Shown here: positions 12,480 through 24,078 of the stretch, piece after piece
Layout: every line of letters starts with the position of its first letter
Position numbering within the stretch: position 1 is the first letter of the stretch
Assembly: GCA_003996215.1 (NCBI GenBank)
Contig: QJPP01007234.1
Location: 1-64,000, forward strand
DNA from: Jaltomata sinuosa
Taxonomy: Eukaryota > Streptophyta > Magnoliopsida > Solanales > Solanaceae
DNA: 64,000 bases
Reading direction: 5' to 3'
Notes under the pieces: generated by a model
Seen by the model: the letters and a program-made list of their open reading frames with translations, nothing else
The model's database searches: none
Told to the model about the DNA's origin: nothing
Position numbers and translations under genes: made by a program

Positions 12480-13500
12480 CATATGTAAACACCTGGGTCA
12501 CTTTGAATAGCCTAGCCACTTTGACATCAACTTGCTAGGAAACAAGCGAAACATAGAGTTGAACAACAAGACTAAGTCCCCAGGATTGATCTCTCTTTTC
12601 AGAATCTTCTTGTCATGATAGATTTTCATATGCTCCCTATACATGGATTCACTCTCATATTCTTAAATTCTGAACTCATCCATCTCATTCAATTGATCAA
12701 GCCTCAAGTTAGAGGCTTCACTCCTGTTTAAGTTCAACTTCTTTAGTACCCAGAGTGCCTGGTGCTCAAGTTCAATTGGAAGATGACATGCTTTATCAAG
12801 CACCAACTGATAGGGAGACATCCCTATTGGAGTCTTGAAAGCTGTATGATAAGTCCATTGAGCATCATACAACTTCCGAGACCAGTTTGATCTATTAGCA
12901 TTCATAGTGTTTGCTAAGATGGTCTTTACCTCTCGGTTGGAGACCTCAACTTGCTCGATGGTCTGAGGATGATAAGGAGTTGCAAATTTGTGTTTGATCC
13001 TATACTTGGCCAAAAATGCACCAAATATCCAGTTGCAAAAGTGAGAACCTCAATCACTGATGATAGCCTGCAGAGTGTCAAACCCTGAGAATGTGTTCTT
13101 TTTCAAGAATGTAGTGAACTCTTACCATAATTATTGGGAAGAACAAATACTTCCACGCACTTTGACATATAATCAACAGCCACCAAGATGTACTTATGAC
13201 CATGTGAGCTAACAAAGGGACCCATGAATTCTATACCCCACAGATCAAGTAGCTCAACATCAATAATTGGGGTCATTTGCAGCTCACGATTTTAATATAT
13301 ACCACCATGGATCTGGTACTAGTTGCATGACTTAACAAAGTCATAGGCATCTTGATGAATGGTGGGCCAATATTACCCACTTTGAAGAATTTTTTGCACA
13401 GTTTAGATGGCACCATGATGTCCTCCCACAGGAGAGGAATGACATGCCTCCTGAATATCCATCATCTCACTCAGATACACATCTCTGAATCACATTATTA
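12480..13500 (-). pseudogene. Element B integrase (Athila-like), degenerate
   Basis: Landmarks on the minus strand are a His-rich zinc segment HSSPVGGHHG near 13420, the catalytic core DLWGIEFMGPF followed by HGHKYILVAVDY near 13180-13250, and the open stretch 12663-13013 with ATPYHPQT, SNREVK, GMSPYQLV and KACHLPIELEHQA. The first catalytic Asp, expected in a GIDFMGPF-type box, is Glu here. A frameshift lies near 13015-13130 and stops interrupt the C-terminus. Integrase joins element cDNA to host DNA. This copy is inactive. Confidence 0.82.
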
Positions 13501-14242
13501 ACACAAATCTTGAACAATTATAGCTTATACCAATAGAACTTCCTCATATCACGAAGGAACTTCCTTTTCTGATGGAAGTTCAGGTCTTCCAGCATCAAAT
13601 TACTAATAAGAAAATTTGCATAGTCAGTAAACCAAGGAATGAGATCATGAGATACTGCTAATACCTATTCATCGAGGAAGGTTTCATTAATCACAAGCTT
13701 AACTTTTGGCCTCCCTTCTTTTTCTAACCTCGACAAATGTTCATCGACCTGATTTTTGGTCCCTTTTCGGTCATTAACCTTGAAGTCAAATTCTTGTAAT
13801 AGAAGCACCCATATAATCAACCTCAACTTTGATATTTCTTATCCATGAATATTGGATTGCTACATGGTTAGTGTGAAAAACAGTCTTAGTACCCAATAAA
13901 TAAGCTCTAAACTTCTCAAATGCATACACCAGAACTAACAGCTCCTGCTCAGTCACTGTGTAGTTATTTTAGGCCAAATTCAATGCTTTGCTGGCATAGT
14001 AGATCGAATGGAAATTCTTATTTTTTTTACCAAGAACACCACCTAAAGCCATCCCACTAGCATCACAGATAACCTCAAATGGCGTGGACCAACAAGGTGC
14101 AATAATAATAGGAGCTGAAGTAAGCTTCTTTTCCAGGCATTCGAATGCCTTCAAACATGCATCATCAAACACAAACTTAGCCTCCATCTATAGCAGCTTG
14201 CACAAGGGACTCACAACCTTTGAAAACTCCTTAATAAATTAC
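13501..14242 (-). pseudogene. Element B RNase H and RT C-terminus, truncated
   Basis: The open stretch 13969-14187 reads KFVFDDACLKAFECLEKKL, then SAPIIIAPCW, then CDASGMALGGVLG and YYASKALN, the RT-RNase H junction of Athila-like elements. The next codons in phase give the EQELLVLVYAFEKFRAYLLG block. RT itself is absent: at 14242 the sequence switches to plus-strand element C. RNase H would remove the RNA strand during reverse transcription. Confidence 0.8.
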
Positions 14243-16980
14243 TTAAAGTTCAATTGCAAGAACTTCTTGAGAAGAGTTTCATCGGTCCTAGTATTTCTCC
14301 TTAGGGAGAACCTGTCTTATTTGTAAAGAAGAAAGATGTCACTCTTAGGCTTTGCATTGACTATAGACAATTGAACAAGATAACAATCAAGAACAGATAT
14401 CTACTACCTAGGATTGATGATTTATTTGACCAACTGAAGGGTGCTAACTTATTTTCAAAAATTGATTTGAGGTCTGGGCAGTACCAACTACAGGTAAGAG
14501 ATCAAGATGTTCCCAAAACTGCCTTTAGAACTCGATACGGTCATTATGAATTTTTGGTGAAACCATTCAGGTTAACAAATGCTCTTGTGATTTTCATGGA
14601 TCTAATGAATCGAGCATTTAAGCCCTATCTTGATCAATTTCTGATTGTCTTTATAGATGATATTCTAATATATTCTAATAATAGTGAAGATCGTGATAAA
14701 CACCTCCCTGTTGTTTTACAAATTCTGAGGGAGAAAGAGCTTTATGCTAAGCTTTCTAAATGTGAATATTGGCTTAGTGAAGTGGCTTTTATAGTACATG
14801 TGTCAGCTGAAAGTGTGAAGGTGGATCCTAGTAAGATTCAAACTATTTTTGAATGGAATCCACCCAAAATTCCCACAAAAGTAAGAAGTTTCTTAGGCTT
14901 AGTAGGATACTATAGAAGGTTTGTGAAAGGCTTCTCCATTATTGCTTCTCCTTTGACTAATCTTTTGAAGAAACAAGTCAAGTTTACTTGGGATGAAAAA
15001 TGCCAAGAGAGCTTTGAAACTCTCAAATCCTTGTTGACTCAAGCTCCTATACTTACTCAACCAACTGAAGGGAAAGAGTATGTGATATACAGTGATGCTT
15101 CTCATCATGGTCTTGGTTGTGTTATGATGCAACAAGGAAAAGTTATTTCTTATGGCTCTTGAAAATTTAAATCACATGAATTGAATTATCCTACTCATGA
15201 TCTTGAACTTGCTTCTATTGTGTTTGCTTTGAAAATTTGGAGGCATTACTTATACGGAGAAAACTGTAATATATTTACTTATCATAAGAGTTTAAAGTAC
15301 TTGGGTACACAAAAAGAGCTGAACTTGAGACAATGGAGATGGCTTGAACTCATCAAAGATTATGACTGCACAATTGACTATCTACAGGGAAAAGCCAATG
15401 TGGTTGCGGATGCCCTAAGTCATAAATTCTTTGCAAGTTTATCTTTAAGTCCCTTGCCCTTACTTCTTGAGTTAAGAGCCATGAATGCTTGTCTTGCACT
15501 TAATTCTGATGGTTCGTTTGTTGCTAATCTAAAAAAAAACCAATATTACTTATGCAATGGAAAGAAGCACAAATATTAGATGAGAAGCTTGCAAGATTTA
15601 TCAAAGATGTTCAAAATGGGGAAAACATGATTTTACATTGAGGGAGGATGGTATCCTATTTTATCAGAATAGGTTATGTGATGATGAAAACCTGAGGAGA
15701 GAAATTTTGAATGAAGCACATACTTCACCATATACAATGCATCTTGGAGACACGAAAGTGTACCAAACCATCAAAGAACACTATTGGTGGAATGGTATGA
15801 AGAAAGACATTGCAGAGTTCATTTCAAAGTGTTTGGTTTGTCAACAAATAAAGGCTGAACATCAAGTCCCAGCTGGTTTGCTACAGCCCTTGTCGATACC
15901 AGAAAGGAAATGGGAGAGTATAACTATGGACTTTGTTTATGGACTTCCTCATACTCAAAGAAATCATGACATAATTTATGTTATAGTGGACAGGCTAACA
16001 AAGAGTGCTCACTTCTTGGCAGTGAGAGTGGATTACTCACATGAGCATTTAGCAGAATTGTACATTAAAGAAATTGTGAGACTGCATGGAATTCCCACTT
16101 CTATTATATCTGATCGAGACCCGAGGTTTACATCTAGATTCTGGACAAGCTTGCAAGAAGCTTTGAGCACTAGGTTAAACTTTAGTACTTTTTTCCATCC
16201 CCAAACAGACGGCCAGTTTGAAAGGGTAATACAAGATTTGGAAGATATGCTTCGAGCCTGCATTATTGAGTTTGAAGGTAGTTGGGACAAACACTTGGCT
16301 TTGATAGAATTTGCTCACAATAATAGCTACCAATCAAGTATTGGCATGCCTCCTTATGAAGCTCTATATGGAAGAAAATGTCGGACTCCTCTTTGTTGGA
16401 GTGAAGTTAGTGAATAGAAACTTATTGCTCCTGAGATTGTGAAACAAACAGAAGATAAGGTAAGAATAATCAAGGATCGTCTGAAAATTGCTTCAGATAA
16501 ACAAAAGTCTTATGTTGATCTTAAGAGGCATGAAATTGTGCACTAAGTTAGCGATAAGGTATTTTTAAAGGTTTCTCCGTCGAAGAAGATTATGAGGTTT
16601 GGACAAAAAGGAAAACTTAGCCCTCGATTTATTGGACCATATGACGTACTTGAGAAAGTTGTCCCAGTTGCTTATAAACTAGCTTTACCACCGGAGTTAG
16701 ACAAGATCCACAATGTCTTCCATGTTTATATGCTTAGAAGATATCGCTCAGATCTGTCTCATGTTCTCCCCATTGAGTCTATCGAGGTTAATCCTGACTT
16801 AACATATGAATAAGAACCTATCCAGATCTTGGCGTGTTAAGTAAAGAAACTTAGAAACAAGAGAATTCCATTAGTGAAGGTACTTTGGAAAAATCATTCT
16901 TGCAAAGAAGCCACCTGGGAGCGAGAGGCGGACATGCAAACCCATATCCACATTTGTTTTGAGACTAAAATCAGGTAAAT
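14243..16980 (+). pseudogene. Element C RT-RNase H-integrase-chromodomain
   Basis: Domains in order: RT (14243-15000) with LFVKKKD, CIDYRQLNKITIKNRY, FSKIDLRSGQYQL and an intact F-I-D-D catalytic box near 14653; RNase H (about 15070-15430) with YSDASHHGLGCVMMQQG and VVADALSHK; integrase (about 15640-16420) with CLVCQQIKAEHQVPAGLLQP, ITMDFVYGLP and SDRDPRFTSRFW; the integrase tail GKLSPRFIGPYDVLE and MLRRYRSD (16592-16813); and a chromodomain remnant (IPLVKVLWKNHS...EATWERE) near 16860-16950. Stops at 15160 (TGA), 16415 (TAG), in the integrase tail near 16543 and in the chromodomain near 16838, plus a frameshift near 15580, inactivate it. Chromodomains steer integration to marked chromatin. 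Confidence 0.88.
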
Positions 16981-16999
16981 TTTGGCGTAAAATTTCTTT

Positions 17000-17013
17000 A
17001 AGGGGGAGAGAGT
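17000..17013 (+). other. Polypurine tract of element C
   Basis: AAGGGGGAGAGAG directly precedes the LTR start TGTGACACCCC. It would serve as plus-strand DNA primer. Confidence 0.88.
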
Positions 17014-19381
17014 TGTGACACCCCAAAATAGTTAAGCTAATATTTTGCACTTAATTAGACAATTTCTTGATAAGAATTGATTAATCTCTACTTCCCGCTT
17101 CCTAAACTCAAATATTTGCTACATTTGAAAAGTTGCTTGCCTTAAATTGTGATGGTATTTAAGGAAATTGTATTGAGGTATTTACGTAAACTACTACAAC
17201 TAGATTTATCTCCATAAACAATAGTAAATACATGAGATATTTAGCATTTGGAGCAACCAACGTTTAATTTTGGGCAGCCACCTTTTTAAGTAATATAGTT
17301 TAGGTGTTAAAATATATCACCTCCTCCACAATTTATGTTTCTTAAGGCTAAGGAAACCCCTGAACTCTCTCTCAGTCATAATCCCCCACAAAATCACCTA
17401 GAAAAACTTGTTCTTTCGGCTACAACACAAGACAATCACTCCCTTTTGGTAAGTAACCCAAACTCATTTTTGAAACTGTGTAGCTATTCGTAGTTTTAGA
17501 ATATATTATTGTGTAGAAATCTGTTTTGAGTGAACAAATATATTTTAGAAAGCTATTGCATATATATATAACTCTTATGTTTATGTTAAAAGCTGTTTTT
17601 TCTGTTATGGCATCGAAAAAGGAGACCCAGCACAAGGAAAGTTCTGGCCAGTTTTTCCGATTTAGGAACCTTTTATGTGCAACTATTAGTATTTTGAGCA
17701 TATATTTTGTGCAAAATAAATTTTGTGATGGTTTTTTACTCCTTGCGACCATAAGACATGTACCTACAACTTTTACGAAGACTACAAAGCTTGGTTTTAC
17801 CATTTACCTATTCGAACATGAGTCACAACACAAGGCAGTTAGGTTGTCCAGATTTACTGTTCTGGGAATTTGGTGTGATTTGCAGAAACTAGGCTCACTT
17901 TTGATATCTATCTCATTCATTTTAACCTGCTGAAATTTATGAATATAAAATGGATATTTGATTATGTATTCAAGGTGTTTATACGCTTGTACAATCTAAA
18001 GGAATTTGTTTGAGGAAGTTGACGCACTTGTTGGTCTACGATTTGAACTCGTCAAGTTGTGGTAGGACTATTTATGTGCTAAAACGTCAAGGTTTGCGTA
18101 TAATTTTGAACTTGTACTCTCATTGCTTGCTATATTATTTTGATTATTGTCTAGGAACTTTCATTTGCTTTCTCGTGGCCTTATATCATCATATTGGTAT
18201 TTTTGAATTATTGTAAGATATTCATTAATTTGCCCACTTTTACGGATTGCTCGATCATTCTGCATTCTTTTTGGGACTTTTTCCTTCGTGTGGTAGTGAC
18301 TATGTCACTATATTCGCATGCCTCTTGATTCAGATCTTTGTCCATCTTGACTTTGGATTTGTGGTTCCTCTTAATTATGGAGAACTATCCATTTAAGTAC
18401 GAACTAGAAATCCATTTTTAATATGGTTTTTGATTCTCTTGATTATTGGTTTTCGGCCCTACTTGATACAAGGCTTCAGTCCTTCTTGACATTTGATTAT
18501 GCTTGGTGTGATGTCATGACGTACATATTGAACGAAGTTTGTTATTTGACATCTCTTGAAATAGTTCTATGAACTTTCTTGACACTTGAGCTTTGAATGC
18601 CAATTTTGATACTTGTAATATACTTGTTTACTTGATTTTCAATTATATGTTATAGTGAGCTGCCAATAATTTAGAAGGGAATTGGAGAAATCTATGGCTC
18701 CAAGCCCAAACTTTATACACATCTAAGCTTTGTGCTTAGCAATAGTTATTTTCTATCGTAGGTGACGCTCGGGAGAATAATTGAAGATGGCCACTTAAAG
18801 TAGACTTTTTGGATATTTTTGAAGATCACATTTGAATATAGGCATCTATATTTTGTAGTAATTTTAGGACTTGTACATGATCCATATGTTGCACTTGTAT
18901 ATGTAAATTTTGGAGGCTTATTTTATCGTACTAGTGTAAATTGTAAACTTGAATTTGGTATCGTGTTGGCTGTTTTGAGGTGTGTAAACTCAGGTCTTGT
19001 AATGTATTAAAGTCACATTTTATTTTATAATTTGCGAAATGGAAGAAACTAGTGTTTTCTTTAGCATTTGGAAGTTCAAAGATGATGTACAAATGATCCT
19101 GTAGTTATGTTTTAAAAAAAGATGACTTTCCATAAGGTACATGCTCGATTATAATTTGAAAGGTCCACCATAGTGAATTGAAACTCCTATATTGTCTATA
19201 CTTGGAATTATATGAATTATTATATGTCGAAATATTATATCTTTAACTCTTTTTGAACAGGCTGAATTCCGCTATATAAATAATGATGATAAATATGTTC
19301 TAAGTGAAGCCCCTTTTAAACGTTATAGGTATATATTTGTTTTTATTTTAGAAGTGGCATCCTCCCAAGAGGGTCACTACA
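17014..19381 (+). repeat. 3' LTR of element C (about 2.4 kb)
   Basis: It starts TGTGACACCCCAAAAT straight after the polypurine tract and ends GAGGGTCACTACA, where minus-strand Tekay D sequence (TGAAGCATCACAATA) begins. Only one LTR of this type is present, so the right boundary rests on the D junction and the terminal CA. It is AT-rich with no coding content. The short open stretches inside (for example 17526-17933) show no domain. A candidate TATA-like stretch (TTAAAATATATCACC) lies near 17308, with modest support. Confidence 0.78.
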
Positions 19382-20977
19382 TGAAGCATCACAATATACC
19401 GAGAAACTCTAACCCTCAACTGGCAAAGTCAACACTGGAGCTGAAGTCAACAAGGCCTTAAGCCACTGAAAGTTATCCTCGCACTTATCCGACCACTGAA
19501 ATGGGACATCCTTCCTAGTCAGCATAGACAAAGGTGTTGCTATGAAAGAGAACCCCCTCGATGGACCTCTTGTAGTACCCTGCTAACCCAACAAAGATGC
19601 GAACCTCGGTAAGAGTAGTCGGTCTTGGCCAATCATGAACTACTGATATCTTACCTGGGTCCACTCTAAGCCAATTCTTAGAAATCATGTTCCCTAGGAA
19701 TGCAACTGACTCAAGCCAAAACTCGCACTTTGATAACTTGGCATAAAGTTGATGATCTCTTAAAAACTGAAGTATAACCCTCAAGTAATGCTCATGCTCA
19801 TCTCTACTCCTCGAGTATATCAGGATGTCGTCTACGAAAACAATCACAAATGAGTCCAAGTACGGGCTAAGCACCCTCTGCATCAAATCCATGAAAGTTG
19901 CAGGGGAATTAGTCAACCCAAAATACATCACCAGGAACTCAAAGTGGACATAACGTAATCATGAATGCGTTCTTAGGGATGTCCTCCACCCTAATACTCA
20001 ACTGATGGTAGCCAAACCTCAAATCTATCTTTAAAAACATGGCTTAAAACTGAAGCTTTCAAATAATTCATCTATGCGTGGCATCGAATACCTATTCTTC
20101 ATGGTCACCTTTTTCAGCTGTCGATAATCAATAAACATCTGCATCGACCCATCTTTCTTCTTCACAAATAGAATAGGAGAACCCCCAATGTGACACACTC
20201 GGACTAATGAAATCCTTAGCTAAAAAATCTTGGAGCTGCTCCTTAAGCTCTCTCAACTCAGCTGGAGTCATACGGTAAGGACAAACAGAAATGGGCATGG
20301 TGCCCGGCTCTAACTCTATTGCAAAGTCAATATCTCTCTCAGATGGAAGGCCTGGCAAGTCGGTAGCAAAAACATATAGGAAATCTCTAACCACAGGAAC
20401 CAACTCAGGGGAAAAAGAGTCGTCACTAGCATCTCAGACATATTCTAGATAAGTCAAACACCCGCAAGAAATCAACATCCTAGCTCAAAGACAAGAGATA
20501 ATCCCAAATGGCGCACGGCTGATCATAGCATCCGAGGCCTCTACCTCTGATCTCCCAAGGACCGTATAAAATTGATGATGACCACCACCTGACCGACTGC
20601 CATCCCTACAACCTATCCTTTCATGATTGGCACTACCTCTAGCCTAGCCACCACCGCTTTTAGCCGGTGGCTGAACTACACGAATACGATGAGCTGGCTG
20701 AACTGTACCCCGTTGGGGGCAATCTCTAGCATAGTGACTAAAGATTCTGCACTCGTAACAGGGCCCTGATGGCCCACCCTACCGAGATGAACTAGTTGCA
20801 CCAGTGTGGCCACCACGGCCTGATGCCCCAACAGATATACCCCTCAGAGTCTGACCACCATAACCCTGTTGGTTGCTCTGACCCTGCTAAAACTAAGAAC
20901 TACCAGAATCTTGAAGAAAGGCCTGAACTGGTCGATTAGACTGACCCTGGTGTTGTTGTGGCTGATAACCTCAGAAG
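19382..20977 (-). pseudogene. Element D: Tekay fragment from RNase H back to Gag, protease deleted
   Basis: The minus strand reads the Gag tail and zinc-knuckle area (about 20600-20977), then RT N-terminus (20128-20403, VVRDFLYVFATDLPGLPSERDIDF), then RT core (19515-19931, F-V-D-D box, YSRSRDEHEHYL, KISVVHDWPRPTT). Compared with A and H the whole protease is missing. Sequence jumps near 20522 from the start of the protease-RT linker (GCGCACGGCTGA) to the pre-protease phrase CATCCGAGGCCTC. The fragment is also cut at both ends, by C at 19381 and Athila E near 20977. Confidence 0.82.
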
Positions 20978-23048
20978 CCGCATTGTAGTTTATTTACGAG
21001 CTCCCAAGCCCAATAATTTAAATATTTCTAGTGGAATTAGATTGATACTAGCGCCCAAATCACACAGTGCTTTCGCAAAATAGAACGCTCCAATCATGCA
21101 TGCAATAGTGAAAGCTCCAAGATCTTCCTTTTTCTACACCATAGAATGGGAGGCTATTGTACTACAATGGTGCAAATTATCTGTTGGCTTAAAACTCACA
21201 GTTCTCTTCTTTGTCAACAGATCCTTCATGAACTTCACATACCCAGGCATCTGCTCCAATGCTTCAACCAACAAAATATTCACTGAAAGCTATTTTAGGA
21301 TGGAGACGAACTTGCGATATTTACCTTCCTCAGCCTTTTTGACCAATCTCTGTGGGTATGGTAGAGTAAGAAATGGTATGGGCTTCAAGACCTGTGGAAC
21401 CTCTTTGTTCTTTTCCTTGGCATCAGTTGACTTCTTCTAACTTGGAGTTCCAATGCTATCCGTTTTCTCTGAATTGACCACAATCTTAGCTTCATCTTTC
21501 TCAGGCTCGGTAGGTTCATCAGCAACTATAGGAATAGGAGGATCAACAGTCTATTTCCCGCTTTGAGTAGTCACATCCATGCACTGTCAATCATTCTTTG
21601 GATTCTGAATTATGTCACTTGGGAGAGTACCCTTATGTCGTGGGTTTAAAGTCACAAACATCTGGTCCTCTATTGGTGATAGCATGTGCCTCTACTTTCT
21701 AATTCATACCTGATATGTCAGCACACATCTACTTCAAGTTTCCATCCATAGAATTAATGTTTTGCAATACCTTGTTAATCATCCCCTTCATGGATGGTTG
21801 TTCATGTCTTAATTTGTGATTTCCTAGAAGGACATACCGGCCGCTTCTATCATTCTTGTAGCCATCCCTCTTGTCCCAGTCACCATCCCTGTCTCTACCT
21901 CTGCTCATGTCTCTATAGCTAGACCAGTTGTAGTTGTCATCTCTATCTTTGTTCTGACCTTGATTTCCCTGGCCATTGGCCCGGAAACCTGCCACTTGAT
22001 CATTCAGATAACTAGCTTATTCATCAGATTCTTGCTTATCTAGCTTTGGTGCTTTTCCTTGTAAATTGATAGCTTTCACCTTTTCTACCCCATCATTTAG
22101 GATTTGCTTCACAATCAAACCTATGCTTGTCTTTAGTTTAGCAACATCCTGTCTAATATCCTACAAATCTTGATAGTCAATGGATTTCCCAACCGCATAA
22201 GTTCCTGCTGGACTCTCAGACTCTCTAGTATGCCAGGCCCTGTTGGTCTAGGTAACCCTATCAAGCATCTCAGAAGCTTCGACATAAGTAATCTCCATGA
22301 ATGCTCCCCCAGTTAATATATCAACTACTACTTTGGTATTGACGTGCAGTGCTCTGTAGAAGATCTCCATCAGATGATCCGAAGGGATTCTGTGTTTCAG
22401 AACCTGTTTCAGCTTTATATTGAACCTCAGCCATGTTTCATATAGAGCCTCCACGGGTAGCTGCTTGAAGTTGTAGACCTCTTACTTTAGCTGCAACATC
22501 CTTGATGGAGGAAAGAACCTTTCCAGAAACAGAGTCTTCAGCTCCAATCATCTGTATATAGAATTATCAGGCAATTCTGTAAGCCACAGAGTTGCCTCTT
22601 CAGTCAAAGAGAATGGAAATAGCCTCAGTCTAATAGCATTTTTCCCCACTCCTGGTAGATTATAAGTTGTGAAAATCCCTAATAAATTTGTCACGTGTAG
22701 GTTTGCATCCTCAGCAGGCTTTCCAGCAAATAGTCGTTTCAGGTTAAACAACTGGATCATGGTGCTGGTAATGTCAAACTTTGTACCTTCAGGGAAGTGG
22801 TGGCAATACTATGGGTCCAGTATCCCCTATGTAATCAACATCATCTTCATCAAGATTCCAATGAGGGACATGCTTTGGCTGTTGTATGTGTCGACCTCTA
22901 TTCCCTCTTGGTACGACTGGATCATGAGGCATATTGCGTCAGGCTTCCTTGTCTCTCGCAGCTTGAGCATCTAGTGCGGCTTAACGAGCAGCTTGTTGTC
23001 CTTTTTGCCTTGCTTTGAGCTGCTGTATTTTGAGCTGCAAGGTCTGCG
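20978..23048 (-). pseudogene. Element E: Athila-like Gag-protease fragment
   Basis: Pieces match the 670-codon Gag-protease of element I in order. Near the left end is the protease box LCDLGASINL (about 21030-21060). Next come a Gag tail rich in Asn/Asp/Arg (21729-21995) and Gag core fragments at 22248-22454 (ALYETWLRFNIKLKQ) and 22548-22760 (MIQLFNLKRLFAGKPAED, LWLTELPDNS). The N-terminal Gln/Ala-rich end is near 22980-23040. Frames change several times. It lies on the same strand as B and supplies exactly the part B lacks, so it may be B's 5' portion, separated by C and D. Confidence 0.8.
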
Positions 23049-24078
23049 GAAATTCTGACCCTCAACTGGCAAAGTCAACACTGGAGCTGAAGTCAACAAG
23101 GCGTTAAGCCTCTGAAAGCTATCCTCGCACTGATCCGACCACTGAAATGGTACATCCTTCCTAGTCAACATAGTCAAAGGTGCTGCTATGGAAGAGAACC
23201 CCTCGATGAACCTCATGTAGTACTCTGCTAACTCAACAAAGCTGCGAACCTCAGTAGGAGTAGTCGGTCTCGGCCAATCACAAACTGCTGATATCTTACC
23301 CGGGTCCACTCCAAGCCCATCCATAGACACCACATGCCCTAGGAATGCAACTGACACAAGCTAAAGATCGCACTTTGAGAACTTGGCATAAAGCCGATGA
23401 TCTCTCAAAGTCTAGAGTATAACCCTCAAGTGTTGCTCATGCTCATCTCCACTCCTCAAGTATATCAGGATGTCGTCTATGAAAACTATCACAAATGAAT
23501 CCAAGTACGAGCTAAGCACCATGTGCATAAAGTCCATGAAAGTTGTGGGGGCATTAGTCAACCCAAAAGACATCACTAGGAACTCATAGTGGCCATAACA
23601 TGTCCTAAATGTTGTCTTAGGGATGTCCTCCTCCCTAATCCTCAACTAATGGTAGCCGGAACTCAAATCTATCTTGGAAAACATGGCTGAACCCTGAAGT
23701 TGATCAAACAAGTCATCTATGCGCGGCATCAGATACCTATTCTTCACGGTCATCTTATTTAGCTGTCGATAATCAATACAAATCTGCGTCGACCCATCTT
23801 TCTTCTTCCCAAATAGAATAGGAGCACCCCAAGGAGACTCACTCGGCTTTATGGAACCCTTATCTAACAAATCATGGAGTTGCTCCTTAAGCTCTCTCAA
23901 CTCAGTTGGAGCCATACGGTAAGGAGAAATAGAAATGGTCCTAGTGCCCGGCTTTAACTCGATAGCAAAGTCAATATCTCTCTCAGGTGAAAGGCCTAAT
24001 AGGTCAGTAGGAAACACATCTAGGAAATCTCTAACCACAGCAACCAACTCGGGGGAAGAAGGGTCGGCACTAGCCTCT
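23049..24078 (-). pseudogene. Element F: Tekay RT fragment
   Basis: Minus-strand RT of the A/D/H family: 23646-24125 has VVRDFLDVFPTDLLGLSPERD, LFGKKKDGS, CIDYRQLNKMTVKNRY and FSKIDL; 23412-23645 has TCYGHYEFLVMSFGL and F-I-D-D; 22971-23357 has the KISAVCDWPRPTTPTEVRSF block and the start of RNase H. A TAG at about 23646 breaks the frame. F shares the phrase CAAAGTCAACACTGGAGCTG with D but not with H, so D and F are close relatives. The right edge joins the LTR of G at a short shared AGCCTCT. Confidence 0.82.

Larger units (their letters stand above)
6134..14242 (-). mobile_element. Element B: Athila-like Ty3/gypsy retrotransposon, 3' half
   Basis: Right to left the minus strand carries RNase H, integrase, a third ORF of the 'putative plant transposon protein' type and a long non-coding 3' region. 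This is Athila-like order. The integrase block with SNREVK and the phrase GMSPYQLV...KACHLP are typical of Athila-like integrases. The non-coding part at 7086-8500 aligns by eye with the non-coding part of Athila-like element I (about 46440-47780). The left side is interrupted by element A and the right side ends at element C. No LTR of B is visible. All coding parts are pseudogenes. Confidence 0.82.
14243..19381 (+). mobile_element. Element C: Tekay-type retrotransposon, 5' truncated, plus strand
   Basis: The only long plus-strand pol in the window. It opens abruptly inside RT (LKVQLQELLEKSFI) at the junction with B, then carries RT, RNase H, integrase, a chromodomain remnant, a polypurine tract and a 3' LTR. 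5' LTR, gag and protease are missing. The right LTR edge abuts minus-strand Tekay fragment D. Because the two flanks (Athila B and Tekay D) do not match each other, this is not a simple insertion. A deletion or rearrangement removed its 5' half together with flanking DNA. Confidence 0.88.

Noticed and set aside
17420..17933. Overlapping 127- and 135-codon frames on opposite strands
   Set aside because: They lie inside the 3' LTR of C, show no domain and are antisense to each other. Chance frames in AT-rich DNA.
17014..19381. LTR of C as a solo LTR
   Set aside because: A polypurine tract and pol of the same orientation lie directly upstream, so it is the 3' LTR of a truncated element.
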